A DNA stretch of 64,000 bases from Polaribacter pacificus (GTDB taxonomy: Bacteria > Bacteroidota > Bacteroidia > Flavobacteriales > Flavobacteriaceae), in NCBI RefSeq assembly GCF_038024035.1, contig NZ_CP150664.1, forward strand, positions 1,550,001 to 1,614,000, read 5' to 3'. This document shows, one piece after another, positions 36,866 through 46,335 of this stretch; the stretch's first letter is position 1; the number at the start of each line of letters is the position of its first letter. Position numbers and translations under genes: made by a program. The notes under the pieces were generated by a model. That model saw only the letters and a list, made by a program, of their open reading frames with translations, was not told the DNA's origin and made no database searches.

Positions 36866-39166
36866 ATGAAAAAACTTATTCCCTTTATATCTGTATGCAT
36901 CATCTTAGCAACCATCTTTTGGGCTTTTTCTGACATGATTCCGTCAAAAAATCAAACTACAGCAAATCAGGAAAAAGGGTTTGTCTTAAGCAACGCATTG
37001 ACACATTTAAAAAACATTAGTAAAGAACCTCATTTTATTGGTGCTTCTAATCACCAATTGGTTAGGGATTACCTTGTGGTTGAATTAAAAAAATTAGGAT
37101 TAGAACCAGAAGTTCAAACAGCAACAGTTATTAATAAAAAGTGGTTTGCTGCTGCCAAAACACAAAATATCATTGCCAAAATTAAGGGCTCAGAAAACGG
37201 AAAATCATTAGTATTATTATCGCATTATGATTCAAATCCTCATTCATCATTTGGTGCTAGTGATGCAGGTTCTGGAGTGGTCACAATTCTAGAAGGTGTT
37301 CGTGCCTTTTTAGCAGAAAACAAACAACCTAAAAACGATATCATAATTCTATTTTCTGATGGAGAAGAATTGGGTTTACTTGGTGCAAAAGCCTTTGTAG
37401 ACAATCATCCATTAGCAAAAGAGGTTGGATTGGTTTTAAATTTTGAAGCTCGAGGTAGTGGTGGCCCAAGCTATATGCTTATGGAAACCAATGGTAAAAA
37501 CAGTGCTTTGCTAAAAGCTTTTTTAGAAGCCAAGCCTAATTATCCGGTTGCCAACTCATTGATGTATAGTATTTATAAGATGCTCCCTAATGATACAGAT
37601 CTAACTGTTTTTAGAGAGGAAGCCAATATCAATGGGTTTAATTTTGCTTTTATTGGTGATCATTTTGATTATCATACCGCTCAAGATACTTATGAACGTC
37701 TTGATCGAGCAACCTTATTACATCAGGCAGATTATTTAATGACACTTTTACCTTATTTCTCAAATGCAGACTTAAGCAAATTAGACAGTTCGACTGATGT
37801 GGTTTATACCAACTTTCCTGTTCTTGGAATGTTACAGTATCCGTATTCATGGGGTACAGCTTTGCTAATCTTTAGCGTGATTTTAACTATGGTTCTTTTG
37901 TTTTTTGGTATTTCTTTAAACAGAATAACAGTTAAAGGAATCATGAGTGGCTATATTCCTTTTGTTTTAGGTCTCGTCATTACTGCGGGTTCTTGTTATT
38001 TGTTATGGCAAGGAGTATTGTGGCTGCATCCTCAATACAATGATATTTTACACGGATTTACCTATAATGGTTATTATTATATTTTTGCCTTTAGCTGCCT
38101 GTGCATTTGGCTTTTATTTAAATTGTATGCTCCCTATTTTAAAAAATACAACGGCATAGACTTGGTTGTCGCTCCATTAAGTTTTTGGTTACTCATAAAC
38201 CTGCTTATTAAGTTATACTTACCTGGTGCTGGATATTTTATTATCCCTGTGTACTTTGTGTTAGTAGGCATGCTTGTTCATGTGTTTTTAAAATTTAAAA
38301 AATCTACAAAAATTATTATTTATTCCATTCTGGCTATCCCAGTAATTTACATGTTCGCTCCCCAAATTAAAATGTTTCCGGTGGGATTGGGATTAAAAAG
38401 CTTGTTTATCAGTGGTCTATTTATTGCATTGATCTTTGGACTTATGGCTCCTGTTTTTGCTTCATTTAAATCTAGAAAATGGATGGTTAATGCATTGGGA
38501 GTTGCAGCACTAAGTACTTTTGTATACACTTATTATACTAGTGGTTTTAACATTGACAATAAAAAACCCAACAGCCTTGCTTTTATTCAGGATAACGACA
38601 TGAAAACTGCTTATTTTGGAAGCCACAATCAAACTATGGATACCTATACTGAGCAAATTTTCGGTAAAAATCCGACAGCTGGTAGTCTGGATAAGGCAGA
38701 AACAAGAAACAAGTACAATACCCGTTTTCGTTATCTATTAAAAACAGAAACAAAAGCCATTCCTTCTGCAAAAATAGAAATTCTAAAAGACACCCTTATT
38801 AATGGCTCTCGACTTATAGACATGCTAATAACGCCTCAAAGGAATGTTCAAAAAATAGAATTTACAAATACGGCAAAGATTAGTTTTCAGCAATTAAAAA
38901 TTAATGAAACATCTGCTAATAAAGACAAGGCATTTACAGTTAGCAATGGTGCTTTTTTAAGCTACTTTTTAAGCCCAGATGAGGCAAGTATCCAGCTTAG
39001 TATAAAAGTGGGTCAACACGAGAACCTTGACATCATCATAAATGAAATCTCTTTTGATTTGTTAGAAAGTCCACTCTTTTCAATCAAGCCTCGAGATGAA
39101 AATATGATGCCCATGCCAATGGTGAGCAATGATGCCATTATTAGCATACAGCGAATTAAATTATAA
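36866..39166 (+). CDS. M28-family membrane metallopeptidase
   Basis: This is a 766-residue protein. A signal-anchor helix (about 5-22) is followed by an M28 aminopeptidase domain whose zinc site is visible: His120 and Asp122 in SHYDSNPH, Asp133 in GASDAGSG, Glu167/Glu168 in SDGEELG, and a later His in HFDYHTAQDT. About eight to nine membrane helices fill residues 320-570, then an extracytoplasmic C-terminal domain. The layout resembles ER Fxna/Ermp1-like peptidases. The substrate is unknown. It is monocistronic with a strong terminator. Confidence 0.92.
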   Translation: MKKLIPFISVCIILATIFWAFSDMIPSKNQTTANQEKGFVLSNALTHLKNISKEPHFIGASNHQLVRDYLVVELKKLGLEPEVQTATVINKKWFAAAKTQNIIAKIKGSENGKSLVLLSHYDSNPHSSFGASDAGSGVVTILEGVRAFLAENKQPKNDIIILFSDGEELGLLGAKAFVDNHPLAKEVGLVLNFEARGSGGPSYMLMETNGKNSALLKAFLEAKPNYPVANSLMYSIYKMLPNDTDLTVFREEANINGFNFAFIGDHFDYHTAQDTYERLDRATLLHQADYLMTLLPYFSNADLSKLDSSTDVVYTNFPVLGMLQYPYSWGTALLIFSVILTMVLLFFGISLNRITVKGIMSGYIPFVLGLVITAGSCYLLWQGVLWLHPQYNDILHGFTYNGYYYIFAFSCLCIWLLFKLYAPYFKKYNGIDLVVAPLSFWLLINLLIKLYLPGAGYFIIPVYFVLVGMLVHVFLKFKKSTKIIIYSILAIPVIYMFAPQIKMFPVGLGLKSLFISGLFIALIFGLMAPVFASFKSRKWMVNALGVAALSTFVYTYYTSGFNIDNKKPNSLAFIQDNDMKTAYFGSHNQTMDTYTEQIFGKNPTAGSLDKAETRNKYNTRFRYLLKTETKAIPSAKIEILKDTLINGSRLIDMLITPQRNVQKIEFTNTAKISFQQLKINETSANKDKAFTVSNGAFLSYFLSPDEASIQLSIKVGQHENLDIIINEISFDLLESPLFSIKPRDENMMPMPMVSNDAIISIQRIKL

Positions 39167-39168
39167 AC

Positions 39169-39200
39169 AAAAAAAGCCTTGAAAATTCAAGGCTTTTTTT
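39169..39200. terminator. Bidirectional terminator between the M28 peptidase gene and pyk
   Basis: GCCTTGAA and TTCAAGGC form a perfect 8-bp stem around AA, with A7 before and T7 after. Confidence 0.93.
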
Positions 39201-39214
39201 GTTTAAATACTTTA

Positions 39215-40642
39215 TTATTTAATCTGTGAAACACGCAAGGTATTTACCATCCCTTTTGCCTCAACTGGCATTGAAGTTAAGTTGATCACAAAATCAGATT
39301 TTTTAACATAGCCTTTGGCTTTGGCAATTTTATTAATATCTACTACAGTATCATCAGTACTGACGTTTTTATCATAAAAAAATGATTTAACACCCCAAAG
39401 CAAGCTCAATTTGGTTAAGATTCTTTTTTCTGATGAAAATGCCAAAATATTGGCCTTAGGTCTCCATGCAGAAATTTGGAAAGCTGTATACCCACTATTG
39501 GTTAATGTTGAAATAGCAGTGGCATCAACATCGTTTGCCATAAGAGCAGCGTGGTGGCAAACCGATTTTGTAATAAAGCGATCGGTTCTAATATGTGGCG
39601 GTGTTTGCGGCACTTTAATCAGCGAAGAATTTTCTACACTTCTAATAATCTCAGTCATTTTTTGAATGACTCTTAGCGGATGAGCTCCTACAGAGGTTTC
39701 TCCAGACAACATCACAGCATCGGCACCATCCATAATAGAATTTGCCACATCGTTTACCTCGGCTCTGGTTGGCACTGCATTGGTAATCATGGTTTCCATC
39801 ATTTGGGTAGCAATAATAACAGGAATCCTAGCCATTTTAGCACGTTGAACTAGTTTCTTCTGGATTAGAGGAACTTCTTGCATAGGTATTTCTACCCCTA
39901 GATCTCCACGTGCAACCATTAGACCATCACAATATGGAATTAAAGCATCGATATTTTCTACAGCTTCTGGTTTTTCTATTTTTGCAATTACAGGAACTCT
40001 ATGCACTGATTTTTGTTTGATCAGATCATGTAATTTTCTTAAATCTTCAGGGTTTCTGACAAATGAAAGAGCTATCCAATCTACCTCTTGCTCTAGAGCA
40101 AAGACTGCATCTTTCATGTCTTTGTCTGTTAATGCAGGTAAAGAAATAGCTGTATTGGGTAAGTTTACACCTTTTTTAGACGACAATACACCCCCTACTA
40201 GTACTTTTGTTTGCACTTCATTTTTTCTGTTGGTTCCCATGACCTCAAACAGCAACTTACCATCGTCTACCAAAATATGCTCCCCAACTTTTACGTCTTT
40301 TGGAAAATTTTGATAGGTCATAAATGCTTTTTCTGAAGTTCCGATACAAGATTCTGTGGTAAACACAAATGAATCCCCATCCTTAAGAACTACTCCTTCT
40401 TCCATAACCCCAACACGAAGTTTTGGTCCTTGTAAATCAGCCAAAATAGAAGTATAAACACCCTTTTCTTTATTGATTTCTCGGATATCTTTAATGCGTT
40501 CTTTTACATTCTCATAATCTGCATGAGAAAAATTAACTCTAAAAACATTAACACCTGCTTCTACCATTTTTTCTAACATGGATTTTGAATTAATTGCAGG
40601 TCCTAATGTGGCTACTATTTTTGTTTTTTTGTTTGCTGGCAT
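39215..40642 (-). CDS. pyk: Pyruvate kinase
   Basis: This is a 475-residue glycolytic enzyme that turns phosphoenolpyruvate and ADP into pyruvate and ATP. The TIM barrel starts with TKIVATLGPA; the active-site Lys is in PVIAKIEKPEA, and MVARGDLGVEI and the MLSGETSVGAHP segment are typical. The C-terminal allosteric domain is present. It begins 2 bases after the stop of the IPExxxVDY gene, so it belongs to the acpP-fabF-rnc transcript or a sub-operon, an arrangement common in this clade. Confidence 0.97.
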   Translation of the reverse strand: MPANKKTKIVATLGPAINSKSMLEKMVEAGVNVFRVNFSHADYENVKERIKDIREINKEKGVYTSILADLQGPKLRVGVMEEGVVLKDGDSFVFTTESCIGTSEKAFMTYQNFPKDVKVGEHILVDDGKLLFEVMGTNRKNEVQTKVLVGGVLSSKKGVNLPNTAISLPALTDKDMKDAVFALEQEVDWIALSFVRNPEDLRKLHDLIKQKSVHRVPVIAKIEKPEAVENIDALIPYCDGLMVARGDLGVEIPMQEVPLIQKKLVQRAKMARIPVIIATQMMETMITNAVPTRAEVNDVANSIMDGADAVMLSGETSVGAHPLRVIQKMTEIIRSVENSSLIKVPQTPPHIRTDRFITKSVCHHAALMANDVDATAISTLTNSGYTAFQISAWRPKANILAFSSEKRILTKLSLLWGVKSFFYDKNVSTDDTVVDINKIAKAKGYVKKSDFVINLTSMPVEAKGMVNTLRVSQIK

Positions 40643-40644
40643 GT

Positions 40645-41115
40645 TTAAAAAATTAAAAAATCTTTAGATTTTAAAGTATAAACGTCAATGGTATAAGACG
40701 TAATAACTTGATTTATATTGTTAATCTTTTCTATAGTTTTTTGAATAAACTCTGGGTCAAAATCACCTTCAAGTTTAAGAAAAAAATCAACTTTTTTTTG
40801 TTCTGGTATTAAATAGGTGGTTATTTCGTTGCTCTGAAAAAACCCAGAAGATTGACTGTCTAAAGTATCAACATATTTGTTTTCAATTAAAAACCAAAAC
40901 TGGCTGAACTTTGTATTCTCATATTCATAGATAGAAAAAGTGGCATTGTTGTTTTTATTTTCAAAATCCAAGCCATGCTTAGCTCTTTTAAAATTTGTCA
41001 ACAAACACTGGTTTAACAAATATGCCAACTGAAATTCTTCTAAAGCAGAATGAATGCCAATAAGAATATAATCATCGTTGGAAAAGTCATCTATTTCTAA
41101 GGCGTGTATTTGCAT
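40645..41115 (-). CDS. IPExxxVDY family protein
   Basis: This is a 156-residue soluble protein of a family named after its motif, seen here as LIPEQKKVDFFLKLEGD (variant IPEQKKVDF). It is largely restricted to Bacteroidota and usually sits, as here, between rnc and pyk. The function is not known. No signal peptide, membrane helix or catalytic motif is visible. It starts about 100 bases after rnc and its stop almost abuts the pyk start, suggesting coupled translation. Confidence 0.85.
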   Translation of the reverse strand: MQIHALEIDDFSNDDYILIGIHSALEEFQLAYLLNQCLLTNFKRAKHGLDFENKNNNATFSIYEYENTKFSQFWFLIENKYVDTLDSQSSGFFQSNEITTYLIPEQKKVDFFLKLEGDFDPEFIQKTIEKINNINQVITSYTIDVYTLKSKDFLIF

Positions 41116-41216
41116 GCTACATCTCTATATACAGGTACGCTACCTATTGTTCTGCTAAATTACAGATAGTTTTCTAAACGTACTTGAAAATTAACGAAAA
41201 CGTTGTCGTGTGAATA

Positions 41217-41954
41217 TTAAGAATTTGTTATCTCTTCTTGCATGGCAAAAAAGACTCTCTTTGCAGCTTGTTCTTCGGCTTTCTTTTTAGAAGTGGCTCT
41301 TCCTTTTGCAACCAACACACCTTCAATGCTAATTTTTACACTAAAATGCTTAATGTGCTCGTTTCCAGAATCTTCATACACATCAAAATCGTAGGCTTTT
41401 TTTTGTTTCTGACACCACTCGATAATCAAACCTTTATAACTGGTTACTTTTCCTTCTAGCTTTTCTATGTCTACGTAAGGAGAAATAACTTTTTCATAAA
41501 TGAACTTTTTACAATAATTGTATCCTCTATCAAGATAGATTGCTCCAACCAAGGCTTCAAAAATATTTCCATGAATATTATCTCCAATATTGTCTTTAGA
41601 AATATTACTCTTTACAAATTGGATTAGGTTTAAATCTTTACCCAATTCATTTAAGTGCTCTCTGCTTACAATTTTTGAACGCATCTGCGTTAAATAACCT
41701 TCTGAGCCTTCTGGAACTTTTTTGTATAAATAAGAGGCTATAATTGAGCCTAACATGGCATCACCTAAAAACTCTAATCGCTCATAATTAATAGGATCTC
41801 CGTGTTCATCAGTAAGTTTTAGCGACCGATGTGTAAATGCCTTTTTATAATAGGATATTTTTTTAGGAGAAAACCTAAGGAGCTGTTTTAATTCGTTAAG
41901 GAAAGCCTCGTCTTTTTTTTGTCTGGGCTTAACTATTTTACGAATAAAATTCAT
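41217..41954 (-). CDS. rnc: Ribonuclease III
   Basis: This is a 245-residue double-strand RNA endonuclease for rRNA and mRNA processing. The RNase III signature NYERLEFLGDAMLGSI carries the metal-binding acidic residues, and the second Glu site is in NIFEALVGAIYLDRG. A C-terminal dsRNA-binding domain (about 170-240) ends with RATSKKKAEEQAAKRVF. It lies 5 bases after fabF. The combination acpP-fabF-rnc is widely conserved. Confidence 0.96.
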   Translation of the reverse strand: MNFIRKIVKPRQKKDEAFLNELKQLLRFSPKKISYYKKAFTHRSLKLTDEHGDPINYERLEFLGDAMLGSIIASYLYKKVPEGSEGYLTQMRSKIVSREHLNELGKDLNLIQFVKSNISKDNIGDNIHGNIFEALVGAIYLDRGYNYCKKFIYEKVISPYVDIEKLEGKVTSYKGLIIEWCQKQKKAYDFDVYEDSGNEHIKHFSVKISIEGVLVAKGRATSKKKAEEQAAKRVFFAMQEEITNS

Positions 41955-41959
41955 AGATA

Positions 41960-43210
41960 TTAATCAAGCTTTTTAAAAGCGACACAAGCATTATGACCTC
42001 CAAAACCAAAGGTATTACTCAATGCTATTTTAACATCTCGTTTCTGAGCCTTATTAAATGTAAAATTGAGTTTATTATCAATGCCTTCATCATCTGTAAA
42101 ATGATTGATAGTTGGTGGTATCATACCGTGTTCCATTGATAAAATCGAAGAAATTGCTTCGATAGCACCAGCAGCACCCAATAAGTGACCAGTCATTGAC
42201 TTGGTAGAATTTAGGTTAATCTTGTAAGCGTGCTCTCCAAAGACTTCTTTAATAGCCTTTGATTCTGCAATATCTCCTAGAGGTGTAGAAGTTCCGTGCA
42301 TGTTGATTGCATCAACATCACTTGCTTCAATACCCGCATTTTTTAAACAGTTTATCATCACATTTTTGGCACCCAATCCTTCTGGATGTGGAGCTGTAAT
42401 ATGATATGCATCAGAAGAAAGTCCTCCTCCAATAACTTCTGCATAGATTTTAGCACCACGTGCTACAGCGTGATCATACTCTTCTAAAACAAGAGCACCA
42501 GCGCCTTCACCTAACACAAAACCTTCTCGATCTTTATCAAAAGGTCTCGAAGCTGTTTTTGGATCATCGTTTCTTGTAGATAATGCATGCATAGCATTAA
42601 AACCACCCATTCCTGCTATCGTAACTGCTGCTTCAGAACCTCCAGTAACTATCGCGTCGGCCATGCCTAAACGAATGTAATTTAAGGAATCTATAATAGA
42701 GTTTGATGACGATGCACAGGCAGAAACTGTTGCAAAATTTGGTCCTCTAAAATTATGCTTGATTGATATTTGCCCTGGAGCAATATCTGCAATCATTTTA
42801 GGGATAAAGAAAGGGTTGAACCTTGGTGATCCATCTCCAGCAGCAAAGTTTAACACTTCGTTCTGAAAAGTCTCTAAACCACCAATACCCGCTCCCCAAA
42901 TAACACCAATTCTATCAGGATCTGAATCATTGGCATTTAATCCAGAATCAGCTATTGCCTCATCTGATGCAACCATCGCATACTGAGTAAATCGGTCCAT
43001 TTTTCGGGCCTCTTTACGATCAATAAAGTCGGTTACGTTAAAATTTTTCAATTCGCAAGCAAAACGAGTTTTAAACTTTGTGGCATCAAAATACGTGATC
43101 GGGGCAGCTCCGCTAACTCCGTTAACCAAACCATCCCAATACTCTTGTATATTATTACCTATTGGTGTCAAAGCACCAAGCCCAGTTACTACAACTCGTT
43201 TTAATTGCAT
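41960..43210 (-). CDS. fabF: 3-oxoacyl-ACP synthase II
   Basis: This is a 416-residue condensing enzyme of fatty-acid elongation. The thiolase-fold catalytic triad is complete: Cys in VSACASSSNSI, the first His in NMHGTSTPLGD, and the second His in STKSMTGHLLGAAG. The length is standard for FabF. It is placed 7 bases after acpP, whose product is its acyl carrier. Confidence 0.97.
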   Translation of the reverse strand: MQLKRVVVTGLGALTPIGNNIQEYWDGLVNGVSGAAPITYFDATKFKTRFACELKNFNVTDFIDRKEARKMDRFTQYAMVASDEAIADSGLNANDSDPDRIGVIWGAGIGGLETFQNEVLNFAAGDGSPRFNPFFIPKMIADIAPGQISIKHNFRGPNFATVSACASSSNSIIDSLNYIRLGMADAIVTGGSEAAVTIAGMGGFNAMHALSTRNDDPKTASRPFDKDREGFVLGEGAGALVLEEYDHAVARGAKIYAEVIGGGLSSDAYHITAPHPEGLGAKNVMINCLKNAGIEASDVDAINMHGTSTPLGDIAESKAIKEVFGEHAYKINLNSTKSMTGHLLGAAGAIEAISSILSMEHGMIPPTINHFTDDEGIDNKLNFTFNKAQKRDVKIALSNTFGFGGHNACVAFKKLD

Positions 43211-43217
43211 ATGAAAA

Positions 43218-43454
43218 TTACTTTTTTGCTTCTTCGATATAGCTTACTGCTTGACCTACAGTTCCAATATTCTCTGCTTGATCGTCTGGTATTTGAATAT
43301 CAAATTCTTTTTCAAATTCCATAATTAATTCCACAGTATCTAAAGAATCTGCTCCTAAATCGTTTGTAAAGCTAGCTTCGTTTGTTACTTCGTTATCGTC
43401 TACTCCTAATTTGTCTACGATAATAGCTTTTACTCTTGATGCAATGTCTGACAT
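43218..43454 (-). CDS. acpP: Acyl carrier protein
   Basis: This is a 78-residue acidic four-helix carrier. The phosphopantetheine Ser is in [12 protein letters not shown], the standard DSL motif. The length and charge are typical. It is the first gene of the acpP-fabF-rnc run and has its own -7 box about 33 bases upstream. Confidence 0.97.
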   Translation of the reverse strand: MSDIASRVKAIIVDKLGVDDNEVTNEASFTNDLGADSLDTVELIMEFEKEFDIQIPDDQAENIGTVGQAVSYIEEAKK

Positions 43455-43486
43455 AATTTTATAAGTTTAAAAATTTAAAATCGATG

Positions 43487-43494
43487 CAAAAATA
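43487..43494 (-). promoter_or_regulatory. -7 box TATTTTTG of acpP
   Basis: It is an exact TAnnTTTG match on the minus strand, 32 bases before the acpP ATG. No TTG lies at the -33 place. Confidence 0.5.
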
Positions 43495-43631
43495 CGAATC
43501 TTATTATTTAATTCTAACTTTTACATAAAAATTGTGGAATCTAAAGTAAAAAAAAATCTTTAAAGAATTCATAAACTAATCAACATTGTTAATAATTATG
43601 CTTTTTTTTGTACTGATAAAAAACCATAAAG

Positions 43632-44201
43632 ATGCATAGAATTGCCATTTTTGCCTCAGGATCAGGTTCTAACGCAGAGAATCTCATACATTATTTTAAA
43701 AATTCAAAAACTGTAACAGTAAGCAAAGTATACTGTAATAAAAGGGATGCAGGGGTCTTTGATCGCTGTAAAAGATTAGAAGTTCCTTGTGATTTCTTTA
43801 CAAAAGAGGACTTAAACAACTCTGAGCGCTTTATCAAGACCTTAGCTAAAGACTATGATTATATTGTTTTAGCTGGATTTTTACTTAAAATTCCAGAAGA
43901 ACTGATTAGCGCCTTCCCAAACAAAATCATAAATATTCACCCTGCCTTATTACCTAAATATGGTGGAAAGGGCATGTACGGAATGCACGTTCATAAAGCC
44001 GTAAAAGCCAACCGAGAAACAGAAACAGGAATCACCATACATTATGTCAATGAACAGTATGATGAAGGGGCCATTATCTTTCAAGCCAAAACGCAACTTA
44101 AAAATACGGACTCTGCTGATGATATTGCCCAAAAAATTCATACTTTAGAGTATGCACATTTTCCTAAAGTTGTAGAAGAAGTAGTACTAAAGAATGGCTA
44201 A
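43632..44201 (+). CDS. purN: Phosphoribosylglycinamide formyltransferase
   Basis: This is a 189-residue enzyme that transfers a formyl group from 10-formyl-THF to GAR in purine synthesis. FASGSGSNAENL at the N-terminus binds the ribose phosphate, and NIHPALLPKYGGKGMYG carries the catalytic Asn-His-Pro. The later Asp lies in the NEQYDEGAI segment. It is divergent from acpP, a clade-typical layout, and overlaps the RNase H gene by 8 bases. Confidence 0.95.
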   Translation: MHRIAIFASGSGSNAENLIHYFKNSKTVTVSKVYCNKRDAGVFDRCKRLEVPCDFFTKEDLNNSERFIKTLAKDYDYIVLAGFLLKIPEELISAFPNKIINIHPALLPKYGGKGMYGMHVHKAVKANRETETGITIHYVNEQYDEGAIIFQAKTQLKNTDSADDIAQKIHTLEYAHFPKVVEEVVLKNG

Positions 44202-44832
44202 ACAAAAAAAATATTATGTTGTCTGGAACGGTCGTAAAAAAGGAGTTTTTTCTTCTTGGAACGATTGCAAAAAACAAATTGACGGCTTTGAAGGCGCTCA
44301 ATACAAAGCCTTTGCAGATAAAACAGAAGCGCAGTTGGCTTACAACAAAAATTACGCTTCATACAAAGGTAAAAACACCAAAAAAGCAACATTAACGGCT
44401 ACAGAAAAAGCAAGCTACGGATCTCCTATTTTAGAAAGCATCTCTGTTGATGCAGCCTGTAGTGGCAATCCGGGTAAGATGGAATACCGAGGAGTGCTCA
44501 CCCACTCAAAAAAGCAACTCTTTATTCAGGGACCTTATCAAAAAGGAACCAATAATATAGGTGAGTTCTTAGCCTTGGTTCACGGTTTGGCCTTTCTAAA
44601 GGCCCGAAATAAAGAAGACATTCCTATTTATTCTGATTCAAAAATCGCTATGAGTTGGGTAAAGAAAAAAGCTTGCAGAACCAACATCGTCTTTGATCAA
44701 AGCAATCAAGACTTACTTATACTTATTAAACGAGCCGAAAAATGGCTTAAAGAAAACAGCTATAAAAATCCAATCTTAAAATGGGAAACCAAGGCATGGG
44801 GCGAAATTCCTGCTGACTTTGGGAGAAAGTAA
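44194..44832 (+). CDS. Ribonuclease H with N-terminal viroplasmin domain
   Basis: This is a 212-residue protein. Residues 1-50 form a viroplasmin/RHBD-type RNA-DNA hybrid-binding domain (YYVVWNGRKKGVFSSWNDC, then the YKAF motif). After a Lys-rich linker comes an RNase H domain with the acidic residues in SVDAACSGNPG, NIGEFLALVHGL and IYSDSKIAMSW. It removes RNA from RNA-DNA hybrids. The two-domain form is like eukaryotic RNase H1 and some bacterial copies. The 8-base overlap with purN suggests one transcript. Confidence 0.93.
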   Translation: MAKQKKYYVVWNGRKKGVFSSWNDCKKQIDGFEGAQYKAFADKTEAQLAYNKNYASYKGKNTKKATLTATEKASYGSPILESISVDAACSGNPGKMEYRGVLTHSKKQLFIQGPYQKGTNNIGEFLALVHGLAFLKARNKEDIPIYSDSKIAMSWVKKKACRTNIVFDQSNQDLLILIKRAEKWLKENSYKNPILKWETKAWGEIPADFGRK

Positions 44833-44845
44833 AAGGTGGTTTTGG

Positions 44846-44993
44846 AAAAGAGAAAAGAGAAGAAAGAACAGCGCTAAACGACCTACTAAAACCGAGATTC
44901 TAAATCTTATTAAAATATATAAGCTGTGTATATCAAATTTCTCTTTTCTCTAGCCTTTTAACCTATTCCTGCAATGTCTCCAGCAGGAAATAG
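44846..44993. repeat. Inverted repeat and hairpin between rnhA and sufS
   Basis: A purine tract AGAGAAAAGAGAA (44849-44861) is repeated in inverted form at 44939-44951. Next to it a hairpin CCTATTCCTGC / GCAGGAAATAGG (44962-44993) has one bulged base. No gene is present. It could be a degenerate interspersed element; no T-run marks it as a terminator. Confidence 0.5.
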
Positions 44994-45025
44994 GCAGGCA
45001 GATTTGAACCTTTAAACAAAAAAAC

Positions 45026-46240
45026 TTAACTCAACATCATTTGCGCCTTTTTAACAGCTGCAACCAATACATCAATCTCTGCTTTGGTATTGTAAAAAGC
45101 AAAAGAAGCTCTTACCGTACCTGGGATGTTATAAAAAGCCATGATAGGCTGTGCACAGTGGTGTCCGGTTCTAACAGCAACCCCTAATTTATCTAAAATA
45201 GCACCGATATCATAGGGATGGATACCTTCTATATTAAAAGAGATTACCGCAGTTTTATCCGCAGTTCCATAGATTCTTAAGCCTTCTATTTCTTGTAGTT
45301 TTTCTGTTCCATAAGCCAGCAGCTCATGTTCATATGCAGCAATTGCATCAAAACCAATGGCATTCATATAATCCAAAGCCGCTCCAAAGGCGATTCCTCC
45401 ACAGATATTAGGAGTTCCTGCTTCAAATTTATGTGGCAAGCCTGCATAGGTTGTTTTTTCAAAAGTAACGGTTTCTATCATTTCTCCACCTCCTTGATAA
45501 GGTGGTAGTTTTTGCAACCAGGCTTCTTTACCATAAAGGACTCCAACACCGGTAGGACCACAAATTTTATGAGCAGACAACACATAAAAATCAGCATCCA
45601 AATCTTGCATATCTGGTTTAATATGCGGAGCTGCTTGAGCGCCATCAATTAAAACAGCAGCACCAACAGCATGGGCTTTTGCTATTAACTTTTTTATTGG
45701 GTTGATGGTTCCTAGCGCATTGGATACATGATTACAAAAAACCAACTTTGTCTTGCTAGTTACTAAATTTTCGTAGGCATCCATATCTAAAGTTCCGTTG
45801 TCAAGCATCGGAATTACTTTTAATACTCCTCCTGTTTTTTGGCAAAGCATTTGCCAAGGAACAATGTTTGAGTGATGCTCTAAGGCAGAAACAATCACTT
45901 CATCTCCACTTTTTAAAAGCTCAGAAAAACCAGAGGCAACCATGTTGATTCCATGAGTTGTTCCTGCAGTAAAAATAATTTCATAGGCTTTTGCTGCGTT
46001 TAAATGCTTTTGAATTTTAAGTCGAGCTTCTTCGTATTTATCCGTTGCTTCTTGACTTAAAGTATGTACTCCTCTATGAATATTTGCATTGTATTTTGAA
46101 TAATATTCAACAATAGCATCGATGACCATTTGAGGTGTCTGCGAGGTAGCAGCATTGTCAAAATATACCAACGGTTTACCGTGAACGGTTCTTTGTAGTA
46201 TTGGAAAATCGGCTCTAATTCTTTCTATTGGAAACATCAT
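45026..46240 (-). CDS. sufS: Cysteine desulfurase SufS
   Basis: This is a PLP enzyme of about 404 residues that takes sulfur from cysteine for Fe-S cluster assembly. The PLP Lys is in LSAHKICGPTGVG and the mobile-loop active Cys in TGHHCAQP near residue 360, as in the SufS (group II) type. The start MMFPIERIRADFP at 46240 is chosen because the longer frame is outside the family pattern; Met at 46237 is equally possible. It is cut off from sufABCD by a serine hydrolase gene on the other strand and has its own promoter. No sufE or sufU lies in the window. Confidence 0.95.
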   Translation of the reverse strand: MMFPIERIRADFPILQRTVHGKPLVYFDNAATSQTPQMVIDAIVEYYSKYNANIHRGVHTLSQEATDKYEEARLKIQKHLNAAKAYEIIFTAGTTHGINMVASGFSELLKSGDEVIVSALEHHSNIVPWQMLCQKTGGVLKVIPMLDNGTLDMDAYENLVTSKTKLVFCNHVSNALGTINPIKKLIAKAHAVGAAVLIDGAQAAPHIKPDMQDLDADFYVLSAHKICGPTGVGVLYGKEAWLQKLPPYQGGGEMIETVTFEKTTYAGLPHKFEAGTPNICGGIAFGAALDYMNAIGFDAIAAYEHELLAYGTEKLQEIEGLRIYGTADKTAVISFNIEGIHPYDIGAILDKLGVAVRTGHHCAQPIMAFYNIPGTVRASFAFYNTKAEIDVLVAAVKKAQMMLS

Positions 46241-46254
46241 CTTAAATTGAAATA

Positions 46255-46262
46255 CAAAAATA
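46255..46262 (-). promoter_or_regulatory. -7 box TATTTTTG of sufS
   Basis: It is an exact TAnnTTTG match on the minus strand, 14 bases before the sufS start. It supports expression of sufS apart from sufABCD. Confidence 0.5.
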
Positions 46263-46303
46263 AGGCTTGCAAAGAGAACAGCCATATCAAAAGCTTAAAT
46301 TCT

Positions 46304-46311
46304 TATCTTTA
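46304..46311 (+). promoter_or_regulatory. -7 box TATCTTTA of the serine hydrolase gene
   Basis: It is one base from consensus, 24 bases before the ATG at 46336, and it supports that start over the longer frame from 46267. Confidence 0.45.
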
Positions 46312-46335
46312 CACCTCGTTTATCCCTTTTTTATC

